Positions 32,168 to 42,087 of a stretch of 64,000 nucleotides of DNA are shown in pieces. The position numbers and the translations under genes were made by a program. The notes beneath the pieces are model-generated. The model ran no database searches, was not told the DNA's origin, and worked only from the letters and a program-made list of their open reading frames with translations. Origin of the DNA: Ramlibacter alkalitolerans (lineage in GTDB: Bacteria > Pseudomonadota > Gammaproteobacteria > Burkholderiales > Burkholderiaceae_C); assembly GCF_016722765.1 (NCBI RefSeq), contig NZ_JAEQND010000002.1, positions 124,001 to 188,000 on the forward strand. The letters run 5' to 3'. The first letter of the stretch is position 1. Every line of letters begins with the position of its first letter.

Positions 32168-32985
32168 GCCTGGAACTGCGCCAGGTCGGCATCGTCGCCG
32201 GCCGCGAATTCCGCGACCGCCTGCGCAACCGCTGGGTGCTCGCCATCCTGCTGGTGTTCACCGCCTTCGCCTTCGTCATTGCCTACTTCGGCGCCGCGCA
32301 GCAGGGCGCGGTGGGCTTTCGCGGCATCGAGGTGACGATCGCCAGCCTGGTCAGCCTGGTGATCTACCTGGTGCCGTTGATCGCGCTGATCCTCGGCTTC
32401 GACGCGATCGTGGGCGAACGCGAGCGCGGCACGCTGGACCTGCTGCTGTCCATGCCGCTCACGCGCTTCGAACTGCTGCTGGGGAAGTTCCTGGGCCTGT
32501 CCGCGGCACTGGCCTCGTCCACGGTGGCGGGCTTCGGGCTCGTGGGCCTGCTGCTGGCGGGCACCTTCCCGCCCGGCGCCTGGTTCCACTATGCCGGCTT
32601 CATCCTCAGCGCGGTGCTGCTCGGGATGGCCTTCCTGAGCCTCGCCGTCGCCATCTCGGTGTTCGCGTCGGACCGCACGCGCGCCAGCGGCATCGCGATC
32701 GCGGCGTGGTTCTTCTTCGTCCTGGTGTACGACCTGCTGCTGCTCGGCGCGCTGGTGGTCACCGGCGGCGGCATCGCGGCCGATGCCTTCCCGCTGCTGC
32801 TGCTGCTGAACCCGGCCGACGTGTTCCGGCTCCTCAACATCTTCGCGCTGGAGGAGGTCCGCACCTTCTACGGCCTCACGACCATGTTCCCTCCCCGACT
32901 CGCCAACCCCCTCGTGCTGGGCGCGCTCATGCTCGCCTGGATCGCACTGCCGCTGGGGCTGGCTTCCTGGAAGTTCCGACGATGA
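32164..32985 (+). CDS. nosY: NosY ABC permease
   Basis: 273 residues with about six membrane helices; N-terminal cytoplasmic GREFRDRLRNRWV and the ERERGTLDLLLSMP loop typical of ABC-2 permeases. Forms the NosDFY complex in the inner membrane, thought to move a sulfur species or energy across it for CuZ assembly. Overlaps nosL by 4 nt. Confidence 0.95.
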   Translation: MSLELRQVGIVAGREFRDRLRNRWVLAILLVFTAFAFVIAYFGAAQQGAVGFRGIEVTIASLVSLVIYLVPLIALILGFDAIVGERERGTLDLLLSMPLTRFELLLGKFLGLSAALASSTVAGFGLVGLLLAGTFPPGAWFHYAGFILSAVLLGMAFLSLAVAISVFASDRTRASGIAIAAWFFFVLVYDLLLLGALVVTGGGIAADAFPLLLLLNPADVFRLLNIFALEEVRTFYGLTTMFPPRLANPLVLGALMLAWIALPLGLASWKFRR

Positions 32986-33491
32986 CATCCCTGCGCTTCG
33001 CACTCCTTGCCGCCGCGGTGGCGGCGCTGGCCGCCTGCGGGCAGTCCGGCCAGCTCGCCACCGGACCGGTGGAACTCACGCGCGACGTCGCGTGCAGCCT
33101 CGACGGCATGACGCTGCTCGACTACCCCGGCCCCAAGGCGCAGGTCCACTACGAGCAGGGGGTCCCCGACTTCTTCTGCGACACGGTCGAACTGTTCGCC
33201 GTGATCCTGCGGCCCGAGCAGCAGAAGCGCGTGCGCGCGATCTACGTGCAGGACATGGGCAGCGCCGACTGGACGCAGCCGCAGGGCCACTGGATCGATG
33301 CGCGCACCGCCTTCTACGTGACCGGCTCGAAGCAGCGCGGCTCGATGGGGCCGACCATCGCCTCCTTCGCGCACGAGCAGGATGCCCGCGCGCTGGTCGC
33401 CCGCGACGGCGGCCGGGTGCTGCGCTTCGACGAAGTGAAGCCCGAGATGGCCGTCATCGACGGCGGCGTGCTCAAGGACCAGCACAGCTGA
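32982..33491 (+). CDS. nosL: NosL copper(I)-binding lipoprotein
   Basis: 169 residues with a lipoprotein signal (lipobox LAAC, Cys19). The metal-site segment ACSLDGM, followed by DYPGPKAQVHY, matches NosL, which delivers Cu(I) to NosZ or NosD at the periplasmic face. Last gene of the tightly overlapped nosZRDFYL run; the cytochrome gene follows after 90 nt. Confidence 0.93.
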   Translation: MTSLRFALLAAAVAALAACGQSGQLATGPVELTRDVACSLDGMTLLDYPGPKAQVHYEQGVPDFFCDTVELFAVILRPEQQKRVRAIYVQDMGSADWTQPQGHWIDARTAFYVTGSKQRGSMGPTIASFAHEQDARALVARDGGRVLRFDEVKPEMAVIDGGVLKDQHS

Positions 33492-33581
33492 GCGAGCGCC
33501 CACGATTCCCCCTCGCGGCGCCCCCGCGCCGCATTCCCCAACGGAGCCGCGCCCGCGGCTTCATCCACCCTGGACCCGAAG

Positions 33582-33980
33582 ATGTTGAAGAAGACCCTGT
33601 TCCCCATGATGCTGGTGGCGCTGCTCGCTGCCTGCGGCGGCAAGCAGGAGGCCGCGCCCGCCGCCGCCCCCGCGCAGGCCGCGCCCACCCAGGCGGTTGC
33701 CGCCGCGGCGCCCGCCCCCGCCGAGAACGCGCAGGGCGAGAAGGTGTTCAAGGGCACCTGCGCCCTGTGCCACCAGACCGGCGCCGGCGGCGCGCCCGTG
33801 GTCGCCAACAAGGGCGACTGGGCGCCGCGCATCGCGCAGGGCAAGGAGACGCTCTACACGCACGCCATCACCGGCTACACCGGGCAGAAGGGCGCGATGC
33901 CGCCCAAGGGCGCCAACGCGTCGCTGGCCGATGCGGACGTGAAGGCGGCCGTGGATTACATGGTCGGCAAGTCGATGTAG
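33582..33980 (+). CDS. Lipoprotein cytochrome c5
   Basis: 132 residues: lipobox LAAC (Cys18), an Ala/Pro linker (about 24-50), haem site CALCH (Cys60, Cys63, His64) and Met ligand in AMPPKG. A membrane-tethered monohaem electron carrier. Its place right after nosL suggests it delivers electrons to NosZ, as proposed for cytochromes in other nos clusters. Paralogue of the soluble cytochrome at 1100-1405. Confidence 0.9.
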   Translation: MLKKTLFPMMLVALLAACGGKQEAAPAAAPAQAAPTQAVAAAAPAPAENAQGEKVFKGTCALCHQTGAGGAPVVANKGDWAPRIAQGKETLYTHAITGYTGQKGAMPPKGANASLADADVKAAVDYMVGKSM

Positions 33981-33992
33981 GAACGCGGACGG

Positions 33993-34011
33993 GGACCCGG
34001 CGCACGGGTCC
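33993..34011. terminator. Stem-loop between convergent genes
   Basis: Perfect 7-bp stem GGACCCG / CGGGTCC with a 5-nt loop between the cytochrome gene and the convergent ApbE gene. No T-run, so its strength as a terminator is uncertain. Confidence 0.5.
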
Positions 34012-34025
34012 TCGCCGTGCCGCGC

Positions 34026-35084
34026 TCAGGCGCGGTACGGGCGGCCGCCCAGTGCCGCGAAGGCCGGCGTCATGAAGTCGTGCAGCCGGCCGTCGGCCTC
34101 GCGCACGATGAAGTAGGCGGCGATGCGCTGCTCCACCGCGAGCGCGTAGCCGCGTTCCGGGCCGAGCACGATCAGCTTGCCGAGCGCGTCGGCCCAGGCG
34201 CCGCGCGATGCGGCGACGCTCACCGAGGTGAGCCGGTTGGCGATCGGGCGGCCCGTGGCCGGATCGATCTCGTGCGAGTAGCGCTGCCCGTCGCGCTCGA
34301 AGAAGTTGCGGTAGTCGCCCGAAGTGGCCACCGCCAGGCCGGACAGCGGCAGCACGTAGCGCGGCCGGCGCGCCCCGGCTTCGGGCTGCTCGATGGCGAT
34401 CTGCCACGGTGTGCCACGGGCATTGAGTCCGCGGGTGCGCACCTCGCCGCCCGCGTCCACCAGGTAGTGCGCTATCCCCAGCGCCTCCAGGGCCTGCGCG
34501 GCCCGGTCCACGGCGTAGCCCTTGGCGATGCCCGAGAGGTCGGCGCGCACCTGCGCGCGTTGCTTGGCAACGGTGCCGCTGTCGGCATCCACCTGCAGCA
34601 GGTGCCAGCCGACGTTGCGCTCCAGCGCCCGCCGCTCGCTGTCGCCCGGCAGGCGCGGCGTGCGCGCAGGGCCGAAGCCCCACGCGTCCACCGCCGGTGC
34701 GACCGTCACGTCGAAGGCGCCCTGCGTGGCCGCGCTGGCCTGCTGCGCCAACGCGAACACCTGCAGGGTGTCGCGCGACAAGGCGAAGGGCGTGGTCCCG
34801 GCGTGGGCATTGAAGCGCGAGAGCTCGGACTGCGGCTTGTGCGTGGACATGGCGCTGTCCACCGCGGCCAGTGCGGCGGCCACTGCGTCTTCGGCCGTGC
34901 GTCGCAGCGCCTCGGTGAGTTGCCGGCCCGCGAGGCTCACGCGCCAGGCCGAGCCCATGCTGAAACCCTCGAAGCGGGCGCTGGGCACGGAGGAGACGAT
35001 GGAAGCACCGCCGCAGGCGGACAGCACGGTGGCGGCGCCCAGGCCCTGCAGCAGGGTGCGGCGACGAAGGGGAAGCGGATGCAT
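34026..35084 (-). CDS. FAD:protein FMN transferase (ApbE/NosX type)
   Basis: 352 residues. Tat-like, lipobox-containing signal (RRRTLLQGLGAATVLSAC). ApbE hallmarks: SMGSAWRV near the N-terminus, DLSGIAKGYAVD, VDAGGEVRTRG and SGDYRNFFERDGQRYSHEIDP. It attaches FMN to threonine in the flavin site of NosR-type proteins in the periplasm; in nos clusters this gene is called nosX. It converges on the nos operon. The start at 35084 was chosen to begin at the signal peptide. Confidence 0.92.
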   Translation of the reverse strand: MHPLPLRRRTLLQGLGAATVLSACGGASIVSSVPSARFEGFSMGSAWRVSLAGRQLTEALRRTAEDAVAAALAAVDSAMSTHKPQSELSRFNAHAGTTPFALSRDTLQVFALAQQASAATQGAFDVTVAPAVDAWGFGPARTPRLPGDSERRALERNVGWHLLQVDADSGTVAKQRAQVRADLSGIAKGYAVDRAAQALEALGIAHYLVDAGGEVRTRGLNARGTPWQIAIEQPEAGARRPRYVLPLSGLAVATSGDYRNFFERDGQRYSHEIDPATGRPIANRLTSVSVAASRGAWADALGKLIVLGPERGYALAVEQRIAAYFIVREADGRLHDFMTPAFAALGGRPYRA

Positions 35085-35115
35085 CGTCGCATCGTAGGAA
35101 CACGCGATCGGAGGG

Positions 35116-35135
35116 GGATTGACCCCCATCAATCC
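35116..35135. promoter_or_regulatory. FNR/DNR box upstream of cytochrome P450
   Basis: TTGACCCCCATCAA (35119-35132) differs from the FNR/DNR consensus in one position and lies in a larger palindrome with 7-bp arms GGATTGA / TCAATCC. Centred 63 nt before the P450 ATG, about right for class II activation, and 41 nt before the divergent ApbE ATG. P450 is therefore the likelier target. Confidence 0.75.
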
Positions 35136-35188
35136 GGCCGGACGCCGGCACGCGCAGCGGGGCGGTCGCGCCCTTAGCATTGGTGCAA

Positions 35189-36337
35189 ATGCAATCCCTT
35201 CCCGAAGAAGACTGGGATCCCCGCGCCCCCGAAGTGCTGGCCGATCCCCTGCGCGCCTACGATGCCTTGCGCGGCCGTTGCCCGGTCGCCCGCAGCGACT
35301 ACCTGAACTGGTCGGTGTTCCGCCATGCCGACGTGGTGCGCGTGCTGCACGCGCCCGAGGTGTTCGGCAACGGCGTCTCGCGCCATGCCTCCATTCCCAA
35401 CGGCATGGACGCGCCGGAGCACACGCCCTGGCGCGCGCTGGTCGAGCGCTACTTCACGCCGGCGCGCGTGGCCGCGTTCCAGCCGGTCGCGCGGGCCGTG
35501 GCGCGCGCCTGCGTGCAGGCACTGCCCGAGGGCGAACTGGAGTGGATGGACGCCTTCGCGCAGGACTGCGCGGTGCGCCTGCTGTGCGCCTTCATGCAAT
35601 GGCCCGCGCAACTGCACGCGCCGCTGCGGGACTGGATGCGCCGCAGCCAGGCCGCCACCCTGGCCGGCGACCGCGAGGCGCTGGGCGCGCTGGCCCGCGA
35701 GTTCGACGGGCATATCCGTGGCCAGCTCGACGCCCGGCGGGCGCAGGCGCAGCCGAGCGACGATCCCACCAGCCGCCTGTTGCGCGACGAGATCGACGGC
35801 CGGCCGCTGCGCGACGAGGAGATCGTGAGCATCGTGCGCAACTGGACGGCCGGCGAGCTCTCCACGCTGGCGGCCTCGCTGGGCATCCTGGCGCACTACC
35901 TGGCCGCGCAGCCCGAACTGCAGCAACGGCTGCGCGCGCAGCCGGCCTTGCTGCGCCCGGCGATCGACGAGATCCTGCGCATCCATCCGCCGCTGCTGTC
36001 CAACCGCCGCGTCGTGCGGCAGCCGGCCTGCGTGGCCGGTCGTGCATTCGTCGCCGGCGAGCGGCTGACCTTGATGTGGGCTTCGGCCAACCGGGACGAG
36101 GCGGTGTTCGGCGACCCCGATGCGTTCCGCATCGACCGCGATCCGGCGCTGAACCTGCTGTATGGCGCCGGCGTGCACGTCTGTCCCGGCGCGGAGTTGT
36201 CCCGCGTGCAACTCGGGGTGGCGCTGGAGGAGGTCCTGGCCGGCACGCGCCGGCTGGCGCCCGTTGCCGGCCGTGCGCCGGTGCCCGCGCGCTATCCGGT
36301 GGGCGGCTGGTCGGAGATCATGCTGGCGGTTTCGTAG
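35189..36337 (+). CDS. Cytochrome P450
   Basis: 382 residues, soluble bacterial P450 size. I-helix segment TAGELST, ExxR (EILR) and the haem-thiolate loop LLYGAGVHVCPG, where the usual first Phe is Leu. Family not assignable by eye; no ferredoxin or reductase gene is adjacent. The ATG at 35189 was preferred over a GTG at 35180. It sits behind a strong FNR/DNR-type box, odd for an oxygen-using enzyme. Its stop codon TAG is supplied by a family-B repeat. Confidence 0.9.
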   Translation: MQSLPEEDWDPRAPEVLADPLRAYDALRGRCPVARSDYLNWSVFRHADVVRVLHAPEVFGNGVSRHASIPNGMDAPEHTPWRALVERYFTPARVAAFQPVARAVARACVQALPEGELEWMDAFAQDCAVRLLCAFMQWPAQLHAPLRDWMRRSQAATLAGDREALGALAREFDGHIRGQLDARRAQAQPSDDPTSRLLRDEIDGRPLRDEEIVSIVRNWTAGELSTLAASLGILAHYLAAQPELQQRLRAQPALLRPAIDEILRIHPPLLSNRRVVRQPACVAGRAFVAGERLTLMWASANRDEAVFGDPDAFRIDRDPALNLLYGAGVHVCPGAELSRVQLGVALEEVLAGTRRLAPVAGRAPVPARYPVGGWSEIMLAVS

Positions 36338-36386
36338 GCTGGGGCGCCTGAAAGGCGCCCCCGGTGAGCCGTGCGAACCCCAGCGA
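36334..36386. repeat. Half copy of family B repeat
   Basis: Begins GTAGGCTGGG and continues to GCGAACCCCAGCG, the left half of the element complete at 18349 and 61440, without the right arm. The TAG in its first bases is the P450 stop codon. It lies between P450 and the convergent tolC gene and marks the right edge of the nos block. Confidence 0.75.
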
Positions 36387-36392
36387 TCGTCT

Positions 36393-37736
36393 TCAGCGCG
36401 CCAGCAGCGTATTCAGCCGCGCCAGGTCTTCCGCCTGCAGCGTCCCGTTCGCCTGCCGCAGCCTCAGATGCCCCAGCAGCACGTTGTAGCGGGCCTGCGC
36501 CAGGTCGCGCTTGGTCTGGAACAACTGGCTCTGCGCGTTCAGCACGTCGATGTTGATCCGCACGCCGACCTGGTAGCCCAGCCGGTTGGCATCGAGCGCG
36601 CTCTGGCTCGAAGCCTCGGCGGACTCCAGCGCCCGCACCTGGTTCTGACCGGACAGCACGCCGAAGAAGGCGGTGCGCACCGCCTGCGCCACCTGGCGGC
36701 GCGTGGCCTCCAGGTCCGCGCGGGCCTTGTCTTCCAGCGCCAGCGTCTCGCGGATGCGGTTCTCCACCGCGAAGCCCGTGAACAGCGGCCACTGCAGGGC
36801 GACGCCGATGTTGCCGTTGTTGTTGCGCGAGGTCTGCGCCAGCGTGCTGCTGCCGCCGCCGTTGCGGGTGAGGCCGTAGCTGGTGGTGAGGTCCACGGTG
36901 GGCTTCTTGCCCGCCTTGGCCTTCTCGGTTTCGAGTTCGGCGATCTCCACCGCCTTGCGCGCCTGCAGGATCGCGGGGCTGGACTGCTCGGAGACGCCGA
37001 CCCAGGCCTCGGCGACCGGCGGCTGCGGCGCCGGCACCTCCAAGCCCGTGGCCAGCGGGCTGGGCTGCACGTCGGTGCGGCCGACGAGGGTGTCCAGCGC
37101 GAGCTTCTTGACGCGCAGGTCGTTCTCGGCGGCGATCTCCTGCGCCAGCACCAGGTCGTAGCGGGCCTGCGCCTCGCGCGTGTCGGTGATGGTCGACGTG
37201 CCGACTTCGAAATTGCGCTTGGCCGAGGCCAGCTGTTCGGCCGTCGCGGCCTTCTGCGCCCGCACGAAGGCGAGCGTGTCCTGCGCCGCCAGCACGTCGA
37301 AGTAGGCCTGGCTCACGCGGATCATCAGGTCCTGGCTTGCCGCGGTGAGCTGGTATTCGGCCAGCTCGATCTGGCGCTCGCCCTGGCGGTAGGTGGCGAG
37401 GTTGGCCGGCCGGTACAGCGGCTGCGAGGCGCTCAGCGTCGCCTGCTGCGTGGTGAAGCTTCGGTCCACCGCGGGATTCACGGGCGCGCCATTGACGTTC
37501 GTCTCGAGCGTGCTGCGCGTCACGCCGGCGGAGAGCGAAGCCTGCGGCAGGATGCCGGCGCGGGCCTGCTCCGCCCGCGCGACGTTGGCGTCGTACTGCG
37601 ATTTGGCCGATTGCCAGTTCGCGTCATAGGCGCGGGCGGCATCGTACAGTTCCAGCAGTCCTTCCGCCCTTGCGGGCCCCGCCAGCGCGAACCCGATCGC
37701 CACCGTCAGGGGCAGCAGCCGCCACAGTTTCTTCAT
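36393..37736 (-). CDS. tolC: TolC-family outer-membrane efflux protein
   Basis: 447 residues from MKKLWRLLP with a signal peptide ending ARA-EG (about 24). Two internal repeats of the TolC fold, long helices and the QPLYRPANLATYRQ and QWPLFTGFAVENR strand segments. GGACGGAG precedes the ATG. It forms the outer-membrane channel for the RND pump in the same minus-strand run. Ends next to a family-B half repeat. Confidence 0.92.
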   Translation of the reverse strand: MKKLWRLLPLTVAIGFALAGPARAEGLLELYDAARAYDANWQSAKSQYDANVARAEQARAGILPQASLSAGVTRSTLETNVNGAPVNPAVDRSFTTQQATLSASQPLYRPANLATYRQGERQIELAEYQLTAASQDLMIRVSQAYFDVLAAQDTLAFVRAQKAATAEQLASAKRNFEVGTSTITDTREAQARYDLVLAQEIAAENDLRVKKLALDTLVGRTDVQPSPLATGLEVPAPQPPVAEAWVGVSEQSSPAILQARKAVEIAELETEKAKAGKKPTVDLTTSYGLTRNGGGSSTLAQTSRNNNGNIGVALQWPLFTGFAVENRIRETLALEDKARADLEATRRQVAQAVRTAFFGVLSGQNQVRALESAEASSQSALDANRLGYQVGVRINIDVLNAQSQLFQTKRDLAQARYNVLLGHLRLRQANGTLQAEDLARLNTLLAR

Positions 37737-37790
37737 CTCCGTCCTTTTTCCTGCTCTTGCTTCGAGACTTGTAGCGCCTTGTAACACAGC

Positions 37791-38126
37791 TCAGTACAGC
37801 GGGACAGAGGGATCGCGATCACGCGACCAAGCCTCGATGCCGCCCGCGATATTCACCACGTCGGTGTAGCCGTGGTGCGCCAGGAACATCGCCACGCGCT
37901 GGCTGCGCGCGCCATGGTGGCACAGGCAGGCGATGGTGCGGTCGGCGGGCAGTTCGGCCAGGCGCGCCGGGACTTCGTTCATCGGGATCGCGAGCAGGTC
38001 GAAGTCCTGCGGCGTCATGCTGGCGGTGCGCAGCTCCCAGGGCTCGCGCACGTCGAGGACCAGCGGCCGCGCGCCTTGCGACTGCAGCCAGTCGTCCCAC
38101 TCCCCGGGGCGGACCTGCGCGATCAT
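37791..38126 (-). CDS. Rhodanese-like sulfurtransferase
   Basis: 111 residues, one rhodanese domain. Active-site loop CHHGARS with Cys69, preceded by LDVREPWE. GlpE-type single-domain size. Cytoplasmic. It lies 7 nt after pcm and before tolC, an arrangement I recall as common in Burkholderiales; its role there is unknown. Confidence 0.9.
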   Translation of the reverse strand: MIAQVRPGEWDDWLQSQGARPLVLDVREPWELRTASMTPQDFDLLAIPMNEVPARLAELPADRTIACLCHHGARSQRVAMFLAHHGYTDVVNIAGGIEAWSRDRDPSVPLY

Positions 38127-38133
38127 GCGGCGT

Positions 38134-38823
38134 TCAGAAGTGGAAGCGCGAAGGCTCGGGGAAGTTCGCCAGCCGCGGGGCGGTGATGTCCCAGGGCTGC
38201 TTCGATTCCCACTCGGCCTCGCCGGTGCGGGTGACGATGGTGGCGCGCATCACGGGCGCGTCGCCCACGATGGCGGCCAGGCGGCCGCCGATCTTGAGCT
38301 GCTGCAGCAGCACCTGCGGCACTTCGTGCACCGACCCGGACAGCACGATGGCGTCGAACGGGCCTTCGGCGGCGAGGCCCTTGGCGCCGTCGCCCTCGCG
38401 CACCTCGGCGTTGTGGATGCCCGCCTTCTGCAGGTTCTCGCGCGCCATGCGGGCCAGCTCGGGCTGCAGTTCCAGCGAGATCACGCGCTGCGCGCGGCTG
38501 GCCAGCAGGGCGGCCATGTGGCCGGAACCGGCGCCGACCTCCAGCACCTTTTCATGCGCCTTCGGTGCGACGTCCTGCAGCATCCGGGCCTCGACCTTGG
38601 GCGGCAGCATGCTCCAGCCCTTGCGGATCGCCTCGTCGGTGTCCGCCAGCAGGGGGATCTCCATGTCGACGAAGGCGAGCGCCTTGTGGGCGAGCGGCAC
38701 GAACTCCTCGCGCCGCACCTCCTGCAGCAGGCCGAGGACGTCGAGGTCCAGCACGTCCCAGGGACGGATCTGCTGCTCGATCATGTTGTAGCGGGCGCGT
38801 TCGATGTCGATGGGCGCGGTCAT
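38134..38823 (-). CDS. pcm: Protein-L-isoaspartate O-methyltransferase family protein
   Basis: 229 residues, SAM-dependent methyltransferase with motif I LEVGAGSGHMAALL (about 93-106) and the PCMT N-terminus (MIEQQIRP, EEFVP). The usual substrate-site TGGTA-like segment is not evident; instead SMLPPKVEARM is present, as in the divergent Pcm proteins next to tolC. It repairs isoaspartyl residues in known members; activity here is inferred. Confidence 0.87.
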   Translation of the reverse strand: MTAPIDIERARYNMIEQQIRPWDVLDLDVLGLLQEVRREEFVPLAHKALAFVDMEIPLLADTDEAIRKGWSMLPPKVEARMLQDVAPKAHEKVLEVGAGSGHMAALLASRAQRVISLELQPELARMARENLQKAGIHNAEVREGDGAKGLAAEGPFDAIVLSGSVHEVPQVLLQQLKIGGRLAAIVGDAPVMRATIVTRTGEAEWESKQPWDITAPRLANFPEPSRFHF

Positions 38824-38889
38824 GGCAAGTGTCCTCTTCCTCTGTTCCGATGGTCAGGATGGGAGCCCGTTTCTCTGCCGCCCAGGCTC

Positions 38890-41800
38890 CTAACCCTCCA
38901 TTTTAGAAGCCGGCACGGCGGCCGCCCCGGCACCCCCGGCACTGCGGCGGCGGGAGCGGCGCATCCATTGAGCCAGGTCATCCAGATAGCAGTAGACGAC
39001 GGGCACGACCACCAGCGTCAGCAGCGAGGAGGTGATCACGCCGCCGATCACGGCCTGGCCCATGGGCGCGCGCTGCTCGGAGCCTTCCGTCAGCGCGAAG
39101 GCGAGCGGCACCATGCCGAACACCATCGCCAGCGTGGTCATCAGGATGGGCCGCAGCCGCACGCGCGCGGCCTGCAGCAGTGCCTCGCTGCGCGGCACGC
39201 CCTGTTCGCGCAGGCGGATCGCGAAGTCCACCAGCAGGATCGCGTTCTTGGTCACCAGCCCCATCAGCATCACGATGCCGATCACCGAGAAGATCGAGAG
39301 GGTGGAGCGGAAGGTCAGGAGCGCCAGCACCACGCCGATCAGGGTGAGCGGCAGGGACGTCATGAGCGCCAGCGGCTGCAGGAAGCTCCTGAACTGGCTG
39401 GCCAGGATCATGTAGATGAAGATCACGGCCATGGCCAGTGCCGAGACGGCGTAGCCGAAGGACTCCTTCATGTTCTTGGTCGAGCCGCCGAACTGGTAGC
39501 GGTAGCCGGGCGGGAAGGCGACGGTGTCCAGGCGCTTGCGGATGTCCTCGGAGATCTCGCCGGCCGCGCGGCCGTAGGCGTTGCCGTTGATCGCCACCTC
39601 GCGCATCAGGTCGCGCCGGTTGATCTGGTTGGGGCCGGTGCTTTCGCGCACGGCCGCCACCTGGTTGAGGCGCACGATGCGGGGGCTGCCGTCGGCGTTG
39701 GTGCCGGTGGCGAAGGGCAGGCGTTCCAAGTCCTGCGGCGCGGTGCGGCCCTCCGGCGCGAGCCGCACGTTGACGTCGTAGGTCTGGTCGTCGGGTGCGC
39801 GCCAGGTGCCGACCGTCTGGCCGGCCACCAGCGTGCGCAGCGCGCCGGCGATCTGGGCCACCGACAGGCCCAGGTCGGAGGCGGCATCCCGCTTCACCTC
39901 GATCGCGACGGTGGGCTTGTCGGGCTTGACGCTGGAGTCGAGGTCCACGAAGCCCGGCACGTCGCGGATGCGCGCCGTGACCAGCTTCGACAGCCGTTCC
40001 AGCTCCTTCAGGTCGGGGCCGATCAGCGACAGCTCGATCTGCTTGTTGCCGCCCACCGCGTCCAGCAGGCCGGCGTGCGTGACCGTGATGCCCGGCACCT
40101 GCTTGAGGCGCTCGCGCAGCACCGCCGCCATCTGGTCGACGCTGCGGCGGCGGTCCTTGCGGTCCACCAGGCGCACGTAGACCGAGGCGTAGATCTTGCC
40201 GGCGTTGGCCGTGTTGATCGTCGACAGCGTGTAGCGCACCTCCGGGAACTCGCGGATGATGCTTTCCACCTGGCGCGTCTTGGCCTCGGTGAGTTCGAGC
40301 GAGGAACCCACCGGCGTGTAGAAGTTCAGGCTGGTTTCCGAGAAGTCCGCCTTGGGCACGAACTCGGTGCCGAGCAGGGGCACCATGAACACGCTGGTGA
40401 CGAAGATCGCGACCGCGCCCAGCACCGTCACCGGCTTGTGCGCCAGGGCCCAGCGCAGGATGGACTGGTAGGCCTGCGCCAGCTTCTCGGTGGCGCTGTC
40501 GAACAGGCCCGTGACGCGGCCGATGGTGCGGTCGTAGAAGGTGGTGCGGGCCTGCGTCTTCCCGTGCGCCGCGATCTCCGGGTCGTGCCACACCGAGGAC
40601 AGCATCGGGTCGAGCGTGAAGCTCACGAACATCGAGATCAGCACCGCCGCCACGATCGTCACGCCGAACTCGTGGAAGAACTTGCCGATGATGCCGCCCA
40701 TGAAGCCGATCGGCAGGAACACGGCGACGATGGAGAAGGTGGTGGCCAGCACCGCGAGGCCGATCTCCTGCGTGCCGTCCATGGCGGCCTGGTAGGAGCC
40801 CTTGCCCATCTGCACGTGGCGCACGATGTTCTCGCGCACCACGATCGCGTCGTCGATCAGCAGGCCGACGCACAAGGACAGCGCCATCAGCGTGACCATG
40901 TTGATCGAGAAGCCGAAGGCGTACATGAACAGGAAGGTGCCGATCAGCGCGATCGGCAGCGTGAGCCCCGTGATCACGGTGGAGCGCCACGAGTTCAGGA
41001 ACAGGAACACGATCAGCACCGTGAGCAGCGCGCCCTCGATCAGGGTCTGCCGCACGTTCTGCACCGAGACGCGGATCGGCCGCGAGGCGTCGGTGACCGG
41101 CTCCAGCTTCGCGCCCGGCGGCAGCTGCGCCTGCATCTCGGCGAGCGTCGCCTGCAGGCCGTCGATGACGGCGATCGTGTTCTCGTCCTGCGCCTTCTGC
41201 ACCTGCAGCACCAGGGTGCGCTGGCCGTTGTAGAGGGCCAGGCTCTCGATTTCCTGCCCGGCATCCGCGATGCGCGCCACCTGGTCGACGCGCACCGGCG
41301 CCCCGCTCCCGCCGGTTCCTTGCTTTCGGGTGACGATGATCCGGCCGAAATCCTCCGGGCGCTGCATGCGGGCGTCGATCTGGACCACCCGCTCCTGCGC
41401 CAGCGAGCGGATCGCGCCCACCGGCAGGTCCTGGTTCTCGTTGCGCACGGCCGCCACGACCTGGTCGGCCGTGATGCCCAGGGCCTCCATCGCGGCGGGT
41501 TGCAGGTAGACGTTGATCTCGCGCCTGGCGCCGCCGACCAGCGTGACGGAGCCGACGCCGCGGACGTTCTCCAGCCGCTTCTTGAGCACCTGGTCGGCCC
41601 AGTTGGTGAGTTCCACCGCGCTCAGGGGGCGGGCGCCGCGGCTCGCATCGGGCAGCACGGCGAGCGACCAGATCGGGCGGCTGGACGGATCGAAGCGCAG
41701 CACGCGCGGCTCCTTCACCTCGGTGCGGAAGCTCGGCCGGACGGCGGCGATCTTCTCGCGCACGTCCTCCGCCGCCTTGCGGCCGTCGACGTAGAGCTGG

Positions 41801-42084
41801 AACTCGATGACGACGACCGACTGCCCCTCGAGGCTGCGCGAGGTGAGGGCGTTGATGCCGGCGATGGAATTCACCGCCTCCTCGATCTTCTTGCTCACCT
41901 CGCTCTCGACCACCTCGGGCGAGGCGCCGGGATATTCGGCCGTGACCACCACCACCGGGAAGTCGATGTTGGGAAACTGGTCGACATTCAGCCTCTGGTA
42001 GGAAAACACCCCCAGCACCACGATGGCGAGCATCACCATCGTGGCGAACACGGGGTTCTTCAGGCTGACGCGGGTGAACCACAT
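38890..42084 (-). CDS. RND efflux transporter, HAE-1 family
   Basis: 1064 residues, twelve membrane helices in two halves, two large periplasmic loops. The proton-relay aspartates lie in [15 protein letters not shown] (helix 4); the N-terminus [17 protein letters not shown] and the C-terminal [10 protein letters not shown] segment fit the MdtB/MdtC/AcrB group. It pumps drugs or other hydrophobic compounds out with the adjacent adaptor and TolC. It is 3 nt downstream of the adaptor gene. Confidence 0.94.
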   Translation of the reverse strand: MWFTRVSLKNPVFATMVMLAIVVLGVFSYQRLNVDQFPNIDFPVVVVTAEYPGASPEVVESEVSKKIEEAVNSIAGINALTSRSLEGQSVVVIEFQLYVDGRKAAEDVREKIAAVRPSFRTEVKEPRVLRFDPSSRPIWSLAVLPDASRGARPLSAVELTNWADQVLKKRLENVRGVGSVTLVGGARREINVYLQPAAMEALGITADQVVAAVRNENQDLPVGAIRSLAQERVVQIDARMQRPEDFGRIIVTRKQGTGGSGAPVRVDQVARIADAGQEIESLALYNGQRTLVLQVQKAQDENTIAVIDGLQATLAEMQAQLPPGAKLEPVTDASRPIRVSVQNVRQTLIEGALLTVLIVFLFLNSWRSTVITGLTLPIALIGTFLFMYAFGFSINMVTLMALSLCVGLLIDDAIVVRENIVRHVQMGKGSYQAAMDGTQEIGLAVLATTFSIVAVFLPIGFMGGIIGKFFHEFGVTIVAAVLISMFVSFTLDPMLSSVWHDPEIAAHGKTQARTTFYDRTIGRVTGLFDSATEKLAQAYQSILRWALAHKPVTVLGAVAIFVTSVFMVPLLGTEFVPKADFSETSLNFYTPVGSSLELTEAKTRQVESIIREFPEVRYTLSTINTANAGKIYASVYVRLVDRKDRRRSVDQMAAVLRERLKQVPGITVTHAGLLDAVGGNKQIELSLIGPDLKELERLSKLVTARIRDVPGFVDLDSSVKPDKPTVAIEVKRDAASDLGLSVAQIAGALRTLVAGQTVGTWRAPDDQTYDVNVRLAPEGRTAPQDLERLPFATGTNADGSPRIVRLNQVAAVRESTGPNQINRRDLMREVAINGNAYGRAAGEISEDIRKRLDTVAFPPGYRYQFGGSTKNMKESFGYAVSALAMAVIFIYMILASQFRSFLQPLALMTSLPLTLIGVVLALLTFRSTLSIFSVIGIVMLMGLVTKNAILLVDFAIRLREQGVPRSEALLQAARVRLRPILMTTLAMVFGMVPLAFALTEGSEQRAPMGQAVIGGVITSSLLTLVVVPVVYCYLDDLAQWMRRSRRRSAGGAGAAAVPASKMEG

Positions 42085-42087
42085 ACG

